Notes: a model not told the origin generated them from the letters alone. A stretch of DNA of 64,000 nucleotides from Pseudoscleropodium purum (GCA_963969395.1 OZ017802.1:21855410-21919409), one strand, 5' to 3'. Shown: positions 13,492 to 27,582, counted from the first letter of the stretch. Made by a program: numbers and translations.

Positions 13492-15445
13492 TTACTTTAC
13501 TAATTTAGTGAATCCTTCTTCTTGATTATAAGTGAAGAGTGGAAAGAAAAGGAAGGCTCGGAATTTGTGTCCCATGTCATTGATTGTCAGCGTTGTAGAT
13601 GATGACTTCGTTGTTTCATGTTCAAAGTTAAGGAGAATTTCATTGGCATACAAGCATTTTGATTTGAAGTATTTCACGTGTCAATCATGATTGCATGTAT
13701 AGTGAACATTTTGCATTTAATATAATGCTAAAAATAGAGACAAAGTAGTCTCTACATGGACTAGTACTTTACCTTCAACATTGTTTGCTTTCAAATGTCT
13801 ATTGTTTTTGTGACTTCAATATGAAAATCTATTGGAAATAAGTGAAGAAATTTAAAAGAGTTCACGAGAGAAGGCAAGCATTAGTTTGCACATGAAAAAC
13901 TAAGTAATTTAGAATGATTGTCTTCAAAGTTATATATGTACGGGTATTTCAAACCGAAGGCCAAATACAGTACATTGCAGGGACCAATATCATGGACTAA
14001 AGCAAGGAATGAGGATTTGTCCACCTTATGGACAAGGTAAATTTTCTATCCTTGTACTACGTGCTATATATATTTTTGATTTTTGATTGTTTGAACGACA
14101 TGCTATTGTAGACAAAAGAGAATTGCATTTGAGAAGCATTGGATTGCATAATTGGAAAATTTAAAGAATTCAGTGCCGTTGCTCTATTCATAGGGAAGAC
14201 GATAGGACTAAACAAACAATATAGCATTTTGAAATGATGCTTTGTAATGCACATGCATAATGAAACTAAAATTGCATCATTGGTATTGTTCAATGTACTC
14301 TAGTTTGAAGAGTTTGAAAAGTAGCTTATAGTTACACTTACGATCTAGCTATTCAATTTACATAAAGTGAACTTAGACATATGAACAAGCGTATTGAATG
14401 CAATGTCTTTGGCCTCTAAAATTTCTCAGGAACTGCGAGTTCTTTTTTACATGAAAAGTGAAAACACACTAACCATCATATGTGGGGCATAGTGCAGAGT
14501 GAGGCAGTTCGAGGTGGTTTTGATGATTACGCAAGTCTTCCCACATTAGCGGTTTGCAACAGTAGGAAGCACATAGAAGGAATGCATTTAACCATGCGTG
14601 GATGCCACTCTTGCTAGTTCAACCATGAAATGGTTGACAACGACGAGATGGAAGACGAGGTTGTCACTCATTTTGATATTGTAAAATTCTGCAAATTCCT
14701 TCCACTATTTGCCAAAAGCCACGTGTGGCTTCTCTTTCATGTAGCTGATGTTTAGCTTCACTTTCCCCATGAGTTTGGCGCCAATGAAGGAAGTGTGCAT
14801 AGTGGTATAAAATTCTTCACCATGGTCTCGCACAAACCACGCAAGTATCCTCTGAAACCACCATTTCAATTGTGCTTAAGTATGATTAGGATGACTCTTT
14901 TGAAGGTGAAAAAGAGATGCGGCATTAAAATTTGAAAAGCAGAATTTCATCAATGGATAGTAAGAAGCAATACTACTATTGTGGAGTTTGTTTTTTGTAT
15001 ATGGAGGTACATGTTAACAACTAAAATTGAGTGATTAGGGTTTGTGACTTCACACATATCACGTAGTCACAGAAGTCACAAGAGTGCACAATGACGACTA
15101 AAAGTTCAAATCGGATGGACATCACTCATGATGAAGGCGTGAGTCACATGAAGTGAGGGAGAAATGAAATTGAAGTAATTTCTGCATTTCTAAACTACGA
15201 AAGAGAAATGGACAAAAAGAAGGTGGAGGATGAACCAGAGATTGGTAAGAAGTCTTTTTCATTTTCTTCACGTAGTTCTTGTTGCAACTCTCGCAAGTAG
15301 CACCATCAAAAGCTCTTGGCCATGTTCCTTGGCTTGTTGACATTGTAAGAGAAGTCTGCAGAGAGAGAAGAAATTTTTTTGGGAGAGGAAAGCAAAAATG
15401 AGATGTAGTGCAAAATTCTAAGAGATGCGGAGTGAACTTGGACAT
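13492..15445 (-). pseudogene. Probable captured B3-domain (REM/VRN1-like) gene fragment inside the CACTA element
   Basis: Three minus-strand segments in order look like pieces of a plant B3 DNA-binding protein. Segment 15445-15122 contains ATCESCNKNYVKKMKKTSYQ, a Cys-rich start like those before a first B3 domain. Segment 14862-14588 reads LMGKVKLNISYMKEKPHVAF, then WKEFAEFYNIKMSDNLVFHL and HFMVELA. This resembles the late B3 pattern of a GW-x-x-Fv motif followed by a GD-x-LvF strand, but there is one in-frame TAG exactly where the conserved Gly before Trp is expected. Segment 13677-13492 contains NEILLNFEHETTKSSSTTLT and INDMGHKF, compatible with the beginning of another B3 domain. All lie inside the CACTA element and opposite to its transposase. 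Family assignment rests on pattern only. The alternative is an unrelated element gene. Confidence 0.42.
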
Positions 15446-15619
15446 AATGTGCAGTAAGGCTGCTTTTCAGTCGGCAGAGAAGAAGTATGCATGCGTTTTA
15501 GAATAGAGAGGAGATATAATGAGGAAATGGAGGCTTCTGGAAGGGGATATTTAAGAATATGTAAGAGCGAAGCAGGGTAGAGATCAAAAAAAGGATTAGT
15601 TTGTAATAAGTACAATTAT

Positions 15620-17985
15620 TTTGCATTCATGAGCAGTCCATTTTGTATTTCACGTGAAAATGGAATGCACTGACAGAGTTGCTGATATTGTGTAGTGATT
15701 GTAATCTCTAGATTTTGTTTTTAAAATTATTTGATTTTGCAAATTATTTGAGGAACTTGCATTGATTTCAGAAGAAAAAGGTGTGGGAGAGTCGAAGATA
15801 TGAAAGTAAGTACAAAGTCTACTTTAATAATTACAAGGATTGTTAGTTCTCAACATTTTCTGCTCTATGCTGAATTTTCTAATCCTCTGAAGCAAATTTC
15901 AATTTGAAATAGAAGGTAGTAGGGAGTGGGAAGACAAAGTTCTCTTTGCCTTACAGCACACATGCTCATGTTTTGAGCTCTTAGTTATTTTAGAGGAAAT
16001 TCCAGACATCAAAGATGGACCTACAATGGAGTTGGAAGTCTGAAGACTGTTTTTTAGGTATGAACGGAATATAATGAACTATAGGAAATCAGAGAGCTTT
16101 GCAATGATAATGCTTTGTGAAATTGGCATGTGTAATGCTAATGTTAGTGGAAAGTAGGGTTGTTGGCATTCCTTTTGGAACTACACTCATGTAGAGACGT
16201 GTAAACTTGTGTTCTGTCCACAAGGTCAACGGGGAGACAATGAATAGGAATGGTAGGTATGTGGAGGCCTTGTAATCCTTAGAGTGTCATGTGCTTGAAT
16301 AGAAAATGTCAACTAGAATGCTCGTTTATTTATGTGATATAGTAATAGAGATGATGGATGAATGAATTAGGGTGTGAAATGATATGTGAATTAGGGTTGT
16401 ATTAGGAAAGGAAGGTAGACTTCTCCATGTTGTGCTAGAGAGTGCTCACTATTGTTAGAAGAAAAGGAAAAATTGCATGCAATGGAAAAAAAAGGACCAG
16501 GACAAAATTTGATGCACATTTTGCAAGCGCACTCTATCATAGGCACTAGAGGATTCTTTCCTTGTCCTTTTTAATTTGTAGAGGACAATGCATTGGTACA
16601 ATACTATGGGGATGTCTACAAAGTGCTTTGAGAGAAGTCTAATTTTCAAGCTAAATGTTACAAAAATGAAATGCTCCTTGATAGTAATGGACTCAAATTT
16701 GTCTGTCACATCCATAATTCAGTTCCATGCTGTACTCTTTGTTTCTATACATTTGAAAATTTGGAAGACAAGTTGAAGCTTCTTGTATTCATTTCTCAAA
16801 AAATAAATTTTTGTTCATATGAATGTGTAGGTGTGTCTCCAATAATCGTATTGTCTATTAGAGTAATGAAAGTCGCACAATGACAACACGAATTGCTAGA
16901 GAAGGCTTCAACAATGTTCTTCTTTTTTCTTTTTTACATTATTGTAAGGAAATTTCAAGGTGAGCACTAGACAACAAAGAAAATGTCTTTTTACTTTTGA
17001 AATTCATGTTGTAGTCAATGAATGTTTATTCGGATGACATGTTCCTTCAGATGTTTCCTTTGACGTTGGCAATGGTCTTCTCTTGTGTTTATAGACTCAA
17101 CGTATTGTTTTCTTTTACGTAATGAAGCGAAGCAGTGTCAACATGCAAGTCAATTAAAAGATGATGTAGTATGCTTGTCTTCATTATATGCAATCAAAGA
17201 AGTAGAAGGTGCGCAATTTGCATTTGTCAAAGGAAGATGTCATTTGAGGGCAAGGAAGCATTACATAGTGGAAGGACAACAGCCAAGACATAGTAGCAAC
17301 GACTAGAGCATAGACTCTATTTATTTATTTATTTATTTTGGTTGTGGCATTCATGAAAACATTCTTTGTGAGGACAGTGTCAGTAATTGGCAAAGGGATT
17401 AAGTGGCAATGTATTCAATTTGAAGTAAATATGAGATTGCATAGAATTCTATAATTTGCAAAAAAGGTAAGTTTCATTTTGAATTCAGAAGTGCTTTGCT
17501 GCAGTAAACATAATGCCTATGGAAAAAAAAATGTAATTGTAAAGACATGTGGGATAATTAATTTGAAATTCAGTTAAAAAAATTTTACAAAGGAAAATAA
17601 TGAAGACTATAGCAAAGTAGGAGAAGTAAACCCAGTAATTGAAAAATGTTAATTGCAGTAAAAAAAAGTTATGAGCACTTAACCTTCGCTTTAGACTACA
17701 CACGCGATACATTGAAATTCAATGAATGTTGAGGAAATTCACAATTCTTGAACGACTCGCTCACACTTGCCATCTTTGAACAATAGAGGTATTTTTATAA
17801 TATCCAGAACTCCAACTGTGTAATGAATTTTGTCTAAAAATCAATTCAGAGGCTAATCATGTGAAACTAAGGACCACTTCAAAGGGATTTATGAAGTTAG
17901 AGCAATTGAACAACACATGTGTGGTCATCATTAGTGAAATGTACTCTGCAACATGTTCAAGCAAATGATGAGGTTATTCAGTAAT
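15620..17985. other. Right interior of the CACTA element, no gene recognised
   Basis: AT-rich DNA with only short open frames. A (TTTA)n microsatellite lies at about 17315-17338. I see no protein similarity or RNA gene here. Confidence 0.5.
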
Positions 17986-17989
17986 TTTG

Positions 17990-18835
17990 TACTAAACGGT
18001 CTTGTTGAAAAACACCCTTCCTGCTATAGTGATGTCTTCTACTGCATGTAGATGTTTTTCGTGATGTCAATAGCGACGTCTTCTATGATGTTGAGATGTT
18101 TTTTGTGATGTCAATTAAGATGTCCTCGGTAACATCAGATGTTTTTTGTAAGACAACTTCATATTCATCATATTACTTAGATCATAAATTCTATTTTTAA
18201 TAATAAAAAATTACGTTTCAAGATGTCCCATATAGTTTGTCTTTCCTCCTACCATCCCTCTTGTATAAATAACTTGCTTTCTCATATCAAAATACTTATA
18301 ATAAGGCTTCTCAAGACATTCAATATTATTGTCAATATGGTATATAATGTATGACATATTTTGTATGATATATAATGTATTGTATATGACATACGTTTAA
18401 GCTAACATAAAAAAAGATGTTTCAAAAGATGTCTCAAAAAATGTTTGGAGGTCAAAATTGATATTGCTAAAAATAATATTCAAATTCTTATAGACATTTA
18501 AGTTGATGTCACTATAAATAGTATGAAAATTTTCAAAAATATGACGTCAACTACCACCTCATCTTCTAGTCAGGTGAAAAAAATCCTACATGGCATTATC
18601 TGCTTGCATGGCACTTATGTGGCTGCCAAATGACACATTTTAGACACATTTTTAAACTGTATTTATTGTGATGTTTCTCTAAAAGCATGTCATGTTTTTT
18701 TGTTTTTTCAGATTTCCTTGTGTTTTTACCATGTCAATCTTGACGGATTTTTCTAGACATTTGCAGTAAACATGCTTCATGTTTATGAAAACATGTAGAG
18801 ATGTTTTAGCATTTGTTAAAAAAAACAATTTTCTT
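17990..18835 (+). repeat. Subterminal repeat region of the CACTA right end
   Basis: Many variant copies of GATGTC/GATGTTTT and CATGTTTT words occur on the + strand, for example GATGTTTTTCGTGATGTCAA and GATGTTTTTTGTGATGTCAA about 55 bp apart. Similar words crowd the left end (60-260). Dense variable subterminal motifs are typical binding sites for CACTA proteins. Confidence 0.6.
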
Positions 18836-18841
18836 ATAGTG

Positions 18842-18844
18842 TAG
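18842..18844. repeat. Right 3-bp target-site duplication (TAG) of the CACTA element
   Basis: TAG directly follows the terminal TAGTG ending at 18841 and matches 41-43. Confidence 0.75.
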
Positions 18845-21800
18845 GCATCTTCTTGAGAAAAAAACTTATAAGACTCATTTCTAAGTGCAATTTATAATTT
18901 TTCAAAATATATATTGTGATAGGGTTTAGTTTTTTTTCTAGAATAATCTTCGTATTGGGATTACTATCTTTCAATTTCATCTTAGACCTATTACAATTTA
19001 GATTTTCTCGCAATCTTATACCTACTTCTACTTAACAATTTTTTAAAGAATGAAATCAAGTTTTTTTGTTTTTTTAATTTCTTATACTCTCAACTCAATT
19101 TTTCAACATATAAGTTTTTTAATTCAACATTAATAGTTCAAAAATTTTAAGGTAAGAAGATTCAAAGCTTGAAATCTAATTACACATGGTGTAAAAAAAT
19201 GATTTTTTGTACTTCAAACACAAATATCTTGCAATCTATGAGGTCAAAGTATTTGAAATTTCTTTCATATATTATAATAATATTCTAATACAAGATCCTT
19301 TTGTTAAATATGCAAAAGAAAAAATTTCTAAAGGTTTTTGCAATTTGCACCGATATAGTAGTTTGGAGTGGATTTTGATAATAAATAAAAGGCCTTCAAG
19401 ACTTTTTTCCATTACAAAAAATATGAGGCCTCTAGAGGGTTACTTCATAGTGACATCCTTAAGGATTTCCATGTCACCAATGACCCTACAAATTCTTGGT
19501 ATGAAGAAGTTCACCTCATCAAACGTTCACCCAAAATGTCAGAATATATAGATCACAACAAAAGAGTATAGGGCATTAGATCCATATCCTATCATAAGAA
19601 GTTCCAAAGGGGCAAAACTACAAAGAGCAATCCAAAAAAAGACACCTTCATTTGTTTAATTTGATTGACAAATTAAACAATTGCAACCAAATTAACTAGT
19701 TTTTGAAGCTAATTGCCAAAGGCAACTAACTTAAAAAGCACTTCCCTAATTTTGTGTGTTAAGTATGAGAAGAAAAGGTCTTTATACAAGTGGAGTAGTA
19801 TTAGGTGAAACTATCCACATGAGATATGTAAATTTGGATAAATAGGAGTTCAAGCATTCATAGTAAAGTCAAATTAGTAATTATGTTCAAAGTTAAATGT
19901 CCCTTCCAATCCCTCCCTAAAAATTTTCTATAAATTTTAGTTAGAGACTTAAAATTTCAAATGGATTTTCTCATATGAAAGTTAACTTGATTCCCCACAT
20001 TAATCTATTTCAAAGTTTTTTGAAAAAAATTATTCTACTATGACTAAATGAGGTTTAAAATTTTACTTCAAACTCAATTCTTATATTTGACAATGAATGG
20101 TCTATCTTCAAATTATCCCATATCCTTTGACAATACACAACAAACTATTGATTTTTCTATAAAAACAACCTTTTCACCCTTCACCTTTACCAATTGTCCA
20201 TGAAATTAATCTCTTACAATGCTATAAAATAAAATTCTTCATGGCAAGCCATTGGACTATTTTGAGGCATCTGAATTAAAGAAATCTTCAATTAGGATTG
20301 AGTGGAAGGTGCATCTTCAGTATTAGGTGTTTAACAATGAGGGTTAAGGTATATGAAAAAACCTTAACTTTGATCATTAAATACTTTATACTTGGATTTG
20401 GAGTCATTGATAATATATGACATCATGGCTTATAATAAATGGGAATAGGAAAAAAAATCAATAGGAAAAAACAACTCCTTGTACGGTCCTAGAGGGTTGT
20501 GGAGTGGCCATCATGATGCCTCATATTTTTTGTGATGAAGGGTTAACCTTAAAATCATATAGAAGTTAGAAAGTCATTTATGAAATGAACAACAAAGATA
20601 AAGAATCATAATTTTTCATTCAATCTTTCTTTTTAGAGACTCTTTGATGTGGTGGTGGGAATTGCATCGTCAAGGTATTACTGATTTTTCCATAGAAGTT
20701 GATGCTTGATCTACATACTACAATTTACATATGTTTTTCTACTATATTTGAAGATTATTGTTCCTCACTCTTGATTTGACTATCAATTATAAAACAAATA
20801 TTTTTTGAATTTGAGACCAATTAATGAAATGAATTTCATAAAAATAGTTATTTTCATTAAATACCTTATTGTAAAGTGAACTTTAGACTTACACCCTAGC
20901 CTAAAGGCTTCTCCATTTTCTAATTATAGAATGGCATCAAAATTTGGTTTCATCATGAAATCTTACATCATAATATACATATAATGAAAATTTCAATTCA
21001 AGCAAAGTTTGTATTTTGATACGAAATTTTCTTCATTTTTTTAAAGATAACTTTTATAATTTCAAATAATATTCCAAGAAAAATTGTAAATTTTAACAAT
21101 TTAACTTCTTAAGTACTATGGGATAGGGATAGTCCTAATTTCCATAGTTGTGAAGATGTATTATTTATAAAATGAAACTTAAAAGAGTGCTCTAATGATG
21201 CTATAGGACAAAGACTTAATGATGTTTACTTACAAAAAGTTGTAAACTACATATCCAAATGCTTTGATTGATGATTGATTGCTAACTAATACTTTTCAAT
21301 AAAATTTGAAAATGCCTTTTAAAATTTATTATAGATTGAATAATTTTAATTTACACAAGATTATTTTTCCTTTAAGTTTGAAATGATAGGTTCGAATCAT
21401 GACAAATTTTACATTTTACTTACTAATTTAAGACTTCAAGTTGTTTTAAATTTTTAATAGGATCATCATTTGATTTGAAAAAGTTATTTTAAGATAAAGT
21501 ATGCTTGTCCTTTTTGCTAGGGAGGCAATGAGTGGTAGCTGTAGAAAACTATGTGCAAACAAATGATAGGGTGCCTAAAAACATTTGAAATATAAATTAT
21601 AATTTGTTTTTTTATACTATATGGTACAAAAATGCCATGACATGTCTCCAAACTACTATAGGATATAGAAAAATAGGTTTAATTAGAAAAAAATTAGACC
21701 TAGGATACCACCTTTTGTCCTTTTTTATTCTTTTTTTTGCCAAAAGTATTAAATGTTGCTACCTTGTGAGTGACATATTTAAAGTGTTCAATAATTTTAT

Positions 21801-22300
21801 AGACTTTACTAATTTCTACAATAGATATTGACTCGCATTAGATGGTTGTCATTTAATTTGAAAATTAACAATTCCTATTCCGGGCCCTTTGTTTGTCATT
21901 CCATCCAGTCAAGATTCAAGGTTTGCTTTAGAGTTTGGAGATCGTCTAGTCTATCTTTTCTACTATCTTTGGTTTAGGGTTGTTGTCTTCAATTTCATAT
22001 GAACAAACAAACACAAGGCTAGTGGTACTTGGATTACCACACTTCACCATGATTGACAATTTCCATTTGGCTTTGTTGTTTTAACATGTTCAAATTTTCA
22101 ATTATCAAAATGCATTAGTTGATATCACGTAGTACCACATTTGACATTATCCAAACTTAACCCAATATATTCACTTACATAGATTTTGTACTAAAAACTC
22201 TCAAAATGCCACTATGTAAGTGCATTTATGGTGTTTTAGGGTTCTAGTTTAAATTACAAATCCCATTTACTAATTTCAATTGGAAAAGTGTTGAATTTCA
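18845..22300. other. AT-rich intergenic DNA with a dispersed-repeat fragment
   Basis: No gene is recognised. About 19190-19345 carries a fragment of a dispersed repeat also present near 1670-1770, 26150-26270, 33581-34195 and 37030-37600; the common words are AATATCTTGCAATCTA and ACAAGATCCT. A perfect 10-bp stem, GTTTAATTTG/CAAATTAAAC, lies at 19654-19678. Confidence 0.5.
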
Positions 22301-22349
22301 ATGGGGTTGGACAGAAAAATGGGGTAAAAAAACTACAATAGAAAGAAAA

Positions 22350-22730
22350 TTTATAATAAGATAATATATGACCTATATGTGGATTGCACAATGTGTATAG
22401 TTACAATCAAAATATAAAATTCTATGAAAGCCTCATGTAGAATTTTAGTTGCACTAAAAATAGAGACAATCAACATATAGGTCATGACTTATTATGTTAT
22501 TCATCTAATGTCCAAATAAATGCATGCTGAAGTAAGTTGGAATCCCTTTTCAGTGGCCAAGAAGATTCAATAAAACATTTTCTATTTACTATTAGTAATT
22601 TTTCTAATTATCATTGTAATTAGTGTCAATTATAGGTGACTATACCTTACGTGGGTATACCTTACATAAGCCCTAAGTAGGGTTTAAGGAGGTTTGAGTG
22701 TTTGTATCACAAATCGAAACGCAAGGAAAA
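22350..22730. repeat. Dispersed repeat fragment related to 37960-38310
   Basis: Shared words include ATGTCCAAATAA-ATGCAT, then AGGTGA-TATA-CTTA, then a guanine-rich stretch ending in TTTGTATCACA/GTGCAAACACA. Similarity is moderate and gapped. There is no coding content. Confidence 0.45.
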
Positions 22731-22919
22731 GATGTGACCGTCAACATAGACTAAAGTCTGTAGGCATGCAGTCAATTAGCTCAAATCTTAATTTTCATCG
22801 AACGAATAATGAACTGCGACACTTTGTAATCAAGATGGCGACTTCAATTACTCGACTTGTTTGATGTTTTCTACAAAAAGTTCTACATCAATGATCAAAT
22901 AAGTTACCTCAGCAATTCT

Positions 22920-24600
22920 TGATCTAGGCCATGCTAGACATTAGCTTAGTCCATTGGCTAGCAAGAGGATTCTTCCAAATTATATGTGATTCTTTTGACG
23001 CACATTGTATTTTATTTGCAAATGATTGAAGGTCAGAAGGACTAAATTAAGGGAATCTTGGAATCAAAGAGCTAGCGAGGAGGTCTTGGACCATGCAGGA
23101 CTAGCTGTGGGTCCACAAAATTATAGCCAACCTGTAGGTGAGAATGACAACTGACAAGGTTGCCAAATCATTCCTCCAAGATGATGGCCTCTTCTATAGT
23201 TCTATTGGTACAAGGAACTGTTGGCTGGCATGTGTCCACAACTAAATGGAATGCCTCTCGATCCATAGCTTTTAATAGTTGTATTAGAGGGTGTTCAATG
23301 TACAATGTAAAAGTTCCTGTAAGGAAATCATGGGTCCACAATATAATAAGAAGCAAGCCAATTCTATACTCCTTCCTTATTGGTAATGGAATGAATTCTT
23401 CACTAGGTAGGTACCTTGGAGATCAATGATTCACACCTGTTTCAAAAGCTTAATACACATTTGGCAGTAAGATTGGCATGCTCATTTTTTATAGAAAATA
23501 GGTGGCACAAGAAGAGCTCCAATTCTCTTTTAGAGACCACCTTGTGAATGAAGAATCCGTCCCAAAAATTGTACTCCATATAGTAGAGATCGATGCAATG
23601 AGATACCTTTGAATCCAAGCATGTTGGCCTTAGTCCCTTGAATTGATCTCACTTGACTACTAGGATCATGCGGTGCATAGGGATTAAGAAGGAGTTTGCT
23701 AAAGATTGCAATAATCATAACCTTTTGAACTCCCTAAGACCCCACAACATGACGACCTAGTTGGGTACTTTCTAATGTATTGAACTCCCTCAAAACCTAG
23801 ATTGAAGTATACTTCATCGTCACAAACCAAGTTGTTCAAGACTGTTATGTCTAAACAATGGTCAGGCTATCTATTGAATCTCACTCCATGTGATAGTCGG
23901 ACCTACATACGGCCTCTTTTCACCATACCAACTTAAGGAGTAACAAACGTACACCAAAAAGCGACCCATGGTGTAACTATCTGAGCATAAATTTCATTAT
24001 TAAATTGTCTCAGTTTTTGATCACTTAGATCTTGGTGGTAATTAAAAGAGGATTTTAGATTCTCTTAATACCTTTGTATTTTTTGAGCAGTATAAGGATT
24101 AATTATGAAGTGCTAATTATAGGATTACCCCCAACTGAGCCTTCATTCTCATGATCAGAAGGTGTTCATTTTAGGGAAGAATCTGTAGGGGTTGGTTTTG
24201 CAGAATACCTTATCATTGCGAATTCAGAAGCTAAATATATAATGGTACCTATGTTTACTTCCTACTGGCATGAGTGGGCTTACATTTTTCAAAATCCTTG
24301 CTCAAAACACCAATGAAGAACAAATACCTAGATTTGACGAGGTAGGGAGCAGACATGCGCAAATTGAGTTTATACAATCCTATTCTGAATTAATTTCTAC
24401 AACAGGTTTGATATGATCAAGAGAATTCCTCAAATACTAATGTGCAAACTACAAGGGAGTTTTTTTTTCGTCAATGCATTCAAAGATGCACTCAACACAC
24501 TGATGGACCACTTCAAAGAACTGAAATGCAACGCACCAGAGCCAATGTGAATGCTATGAATGAAAACAATGCCCATTGTAAATTATCTATGTAACAACCT
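22920..24600. other. Slightly GC-richer unassigned block, possibly an old retroelement remnant
   Basis: The block has somewhat more GC than its surroundings and two overlapping short open frames near 23160-23429 on opposite strands. I could not match either to a known domain and found no LTR boundary. A very degenerate retroelement is possible but unsupported. Confidence 0.25.
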
Positions 24601-27580
24601 CATAGTATACAGTCACCAAGATTCTTAAGTCGCATTTTGTCATAAAAAGCTAAATTTTTGTTTTAGGATTGGAGTTAGGTTAGCCCTTGCCTGTATAAGT
24701 TTGACAAAAATGCATGGCAAATGTAATCTTATTGAAGGTTTACTTTGCAACAAATCTTGAGATTCTAGGCTTTTTGTTTTTCAAAATCACAATTTTCACA
24801 AATTTTAGTACATACTTACAAAATATTGTTCTTTATTGAAATGTACATTCCAGCTATAGGAAGCAGAAGTGCACTCGGTGGTATTATGATATGTCAAATT
24901 TGGTGTCATGTTCATAGTCTGTGTAGAAATAACAACAATTTTTTTTAGTGTTCACAGCAAAGGTGGATGTGAAATTAGACACTCTCACCTTTCCAAAGAT
25001 TCATTACAAGTAGATACACAATTTAAAAATAATAATTTTGTTGAATTTCACAATAAATTCTATATACGATTTAGGATGAGTGTAGGTTTATATACAATTT
25101 CAATCACTAACTCATATACTTATTTCAAGAATAGAAGGTTAATACTCATAGTATCTCTAAACACCAACTTTATGATCTTCAAGAAACAAGATTTGCATAT
25201 TGTATTAACTTTAACTCAACCTTGTTGGAAGTTGGTCACTATTCAACTTTGAAAATTTTGACATTATAAATAGTTTTTTGCACACCAATTTTAACAACAG
25301 TGAACATGTCAAATATATCCCAAACCATCTTGTAGTAAGAGAATGTTTAAGAAATAAAGATGATGAAAAATTATAAAAATTTCAGAGAATTCATTTTTAA
25401 GAAAATCAAAATTCCAGTGGTTTGCTCAAATCTTTCCTCTTCTAAATCAATTTCAAAAAATATCTATAAAACATCTCATAAATTAACTCTAGAATTTGAA
25501 CAAATGTTATAAAAATTGTTTTAAAACCACCATTCAGTCTAGTGCAATGAGTGAAATTGAGAACTATTTTTTTTTTCATTTTCAAGCATAATTTACTTTT
25601 TCATACTACAAGAAGAAGTATATAAAATTTCAGCTTCTTGCCTCAATGCATTTTGAGATATAAGAGTTTATAGTTAATGTGAAAAAATTCACATCTTACC
25701 AAATTTTTTCTTGATTTGTTCTATCAGCAGGCTACTCTCATTGCCCCTAAAATATGAACCTTATATATGTATGTATGTGTATGTGTGTATCCAAGCATCC
25801 AAATGGAAATAGGAATATATTTTTACATAAGGTAAAGGCACTAAACACTTCTTGATTTTGTTGCATTTAGAGAATTAGAGATAGAACTCATAGGATTATA
25901 ATCTTTTGGAACTTTTTTAATATGAAGAAGTAGTAGAATACTAAAAATTCTAGAGCCTTAAAAAACATAATCCCAAAAAATATGCACAAAATATTCAATG
26001 AAATTTTTGCAAAAGGAATACCTTTTTGTTTAAAATCAATATGGACACCTATCATGGGTACAATATAGACTCCTATGATCATGTGCTCGTGATTGTAGGC
26101 TCACACAATAGCAACTATTGTCTTTAAATTTGGTCAAGCAATGCACAATAAAATCTTTGATTTTATCTTTGAACACTAATATTTTAGAATTTACATGGTG
26201 AAAGTGTTTGAAATTTTTTACACACATTCTCATAAAAGTCTAATATAAGATCCTATTGAATATGCAAATAAAGCATTTTTTTTCCATCACTCCTCTTTGC
26301 ACTAGAAATGATACATTTTTGGAGTGGTTTCTTGTGAAATATAGTCACCAATCTCTAGGTTTAATAAGTAAAATAATCTCTTAAAGATTACCATAATCAA
26401 AATTTATTAATTCAAACTTTCAGCTTTTAATATTCTAAAAAAATATTGACAAGTATAGAAGTATAGCACGGTTGCTATTATGTGAGCCTAGAATCATGAA
26501 CGCATGAGCCTAAAAGACCATACACTTATGTTGTAGGTGTCAATATCATAGGAAATCTTTCATAATTATAGATGCATATATTTTAGATGTTTATACTATA
26601 AGCACCTTCAAATGGTTGTAGAATATCTAATATACATTATATATGTTAAAGGTTTATATACTTGCATTTCCATACTCACATACTAGCACTATTGGTTTTA
26701 TGACCTTGAATTTTTTATCATAATTTTTTTGTATTAAGTTTGTATAGAATTCTGAGGATTAAATCTTCATGGTAGGAAATTGAGTTGAAAATATAAAAAA
26801 AATTTAATAAAAAATTTGTTAAGTAAAAATAGATACAAGATGGAAAGGAAAATTAAATGATTTAGATTGTTGATAGTTCAAAAATAGAATTGATACATGG
26901 ATGACTCATGATTGCAAGAAACCTTTGTACTATTTTGTCACACATTGAGTGACAATTGGGTTTAGATATATAACTTTTGGATTTATATTTGGTTTGCCAT
27001 GGAATTTTTATCAAGGTTGCACAAAGGGAATGTAGTTCTACAATATTTTTTGAGGTAATTTTTCACAAACATAATGATTGTGGGACAATAATTCCAAAGG
27101 TTTGTCACATTCAATGTTTTAGATTTTTTATATTACTTTTGAGTACCTTTTGGGGAGAATTCTAATCTCAAAATATTTCCAAATCTCATCTCATGCCATC
27201 TCATCCTCTCTTGTGGAAGGTTCCAATAAATAGCATTGCAAATTCGTTAGATTCTTTCTAAAAGAGGTCTTTGGTTTGAGGATTTTGGTGGTTCATGAAA
27301 GATTGCAAATTTGTCCTTTCTTTCTCACATGCCTTCCTAGGATATTTCACAATAGTGGTCATGACCAAAAGAATTGAAAATAGTAGCCCCATTTAAAAAA
27401 AATTCAACTAGGGCACATCCTTTCTATATAAATTTATTGAAATAGTACTAGTCAAAGTGCAATTCCAAGTATTGCAACATACTCAACAATACCTATCAAA
27501 TATATCTTGGAAAAAAAAAAGGATGTAAAATAAGTTTCATTCATTTGCATACGTAGACTAATGGAGAAGACACTCATGCC
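24600..27580. other. AT-rich intergenic DNA
   Basis: No gene is recognised. A TATATATG/TGTATG-rich microsatellite lies at about 25760-25790, and a copy of the dispersed ACAAGATCCTA-type repeat at about 26150-26270. Confidence 0.5.
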
Positions 27581-27582
27581 AT

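Larger units (their letters stand above)
44..18841 (+). mobile_element. Large CACTA (En/Spm) DNA transposon, decayed
   Basis: The left end starts CACTAAAGAAAAC at 44 and the right end finishes TTTTCTTATAGTG at 18841. The reverse complement of the right end, CACTATAAGAAAA, matches the left end apart from one missing T. The trinucleotide TAG lies immediately outside both ends (41-43 and 18842-18844), which fits the 3-bp target duplication of this superfamily. Subterminal DNA on both sides is rich in scattered ACATG, GATGTTTT and GATGTC words, especially 60-260 and 17990-18830, as expected for transposase-binding subterminal repeats. The interior holds a TNP2-type transposase on the plus strand, which independently confirms the superfamily. 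Every coding segment carries stops or frameshifts, so the copy looks non-autonomous today. Length is about 18.8 kb. Confidence 0.87.

Noticed and set aside
17990..18030. Alternative CACTA right terminus at a CTATAGTG near 18011
   Set aside because: It lacks the AAGAAAA extension that matches the left end and has no TAG after it; the terminus at 18841 fits better.
22920..24600. Degenerate LTR retrotransposon
   Set aside because: No reverse transcriptase, protease or integrase motif and no LTR pair could be seen; composition alone is insufficient.
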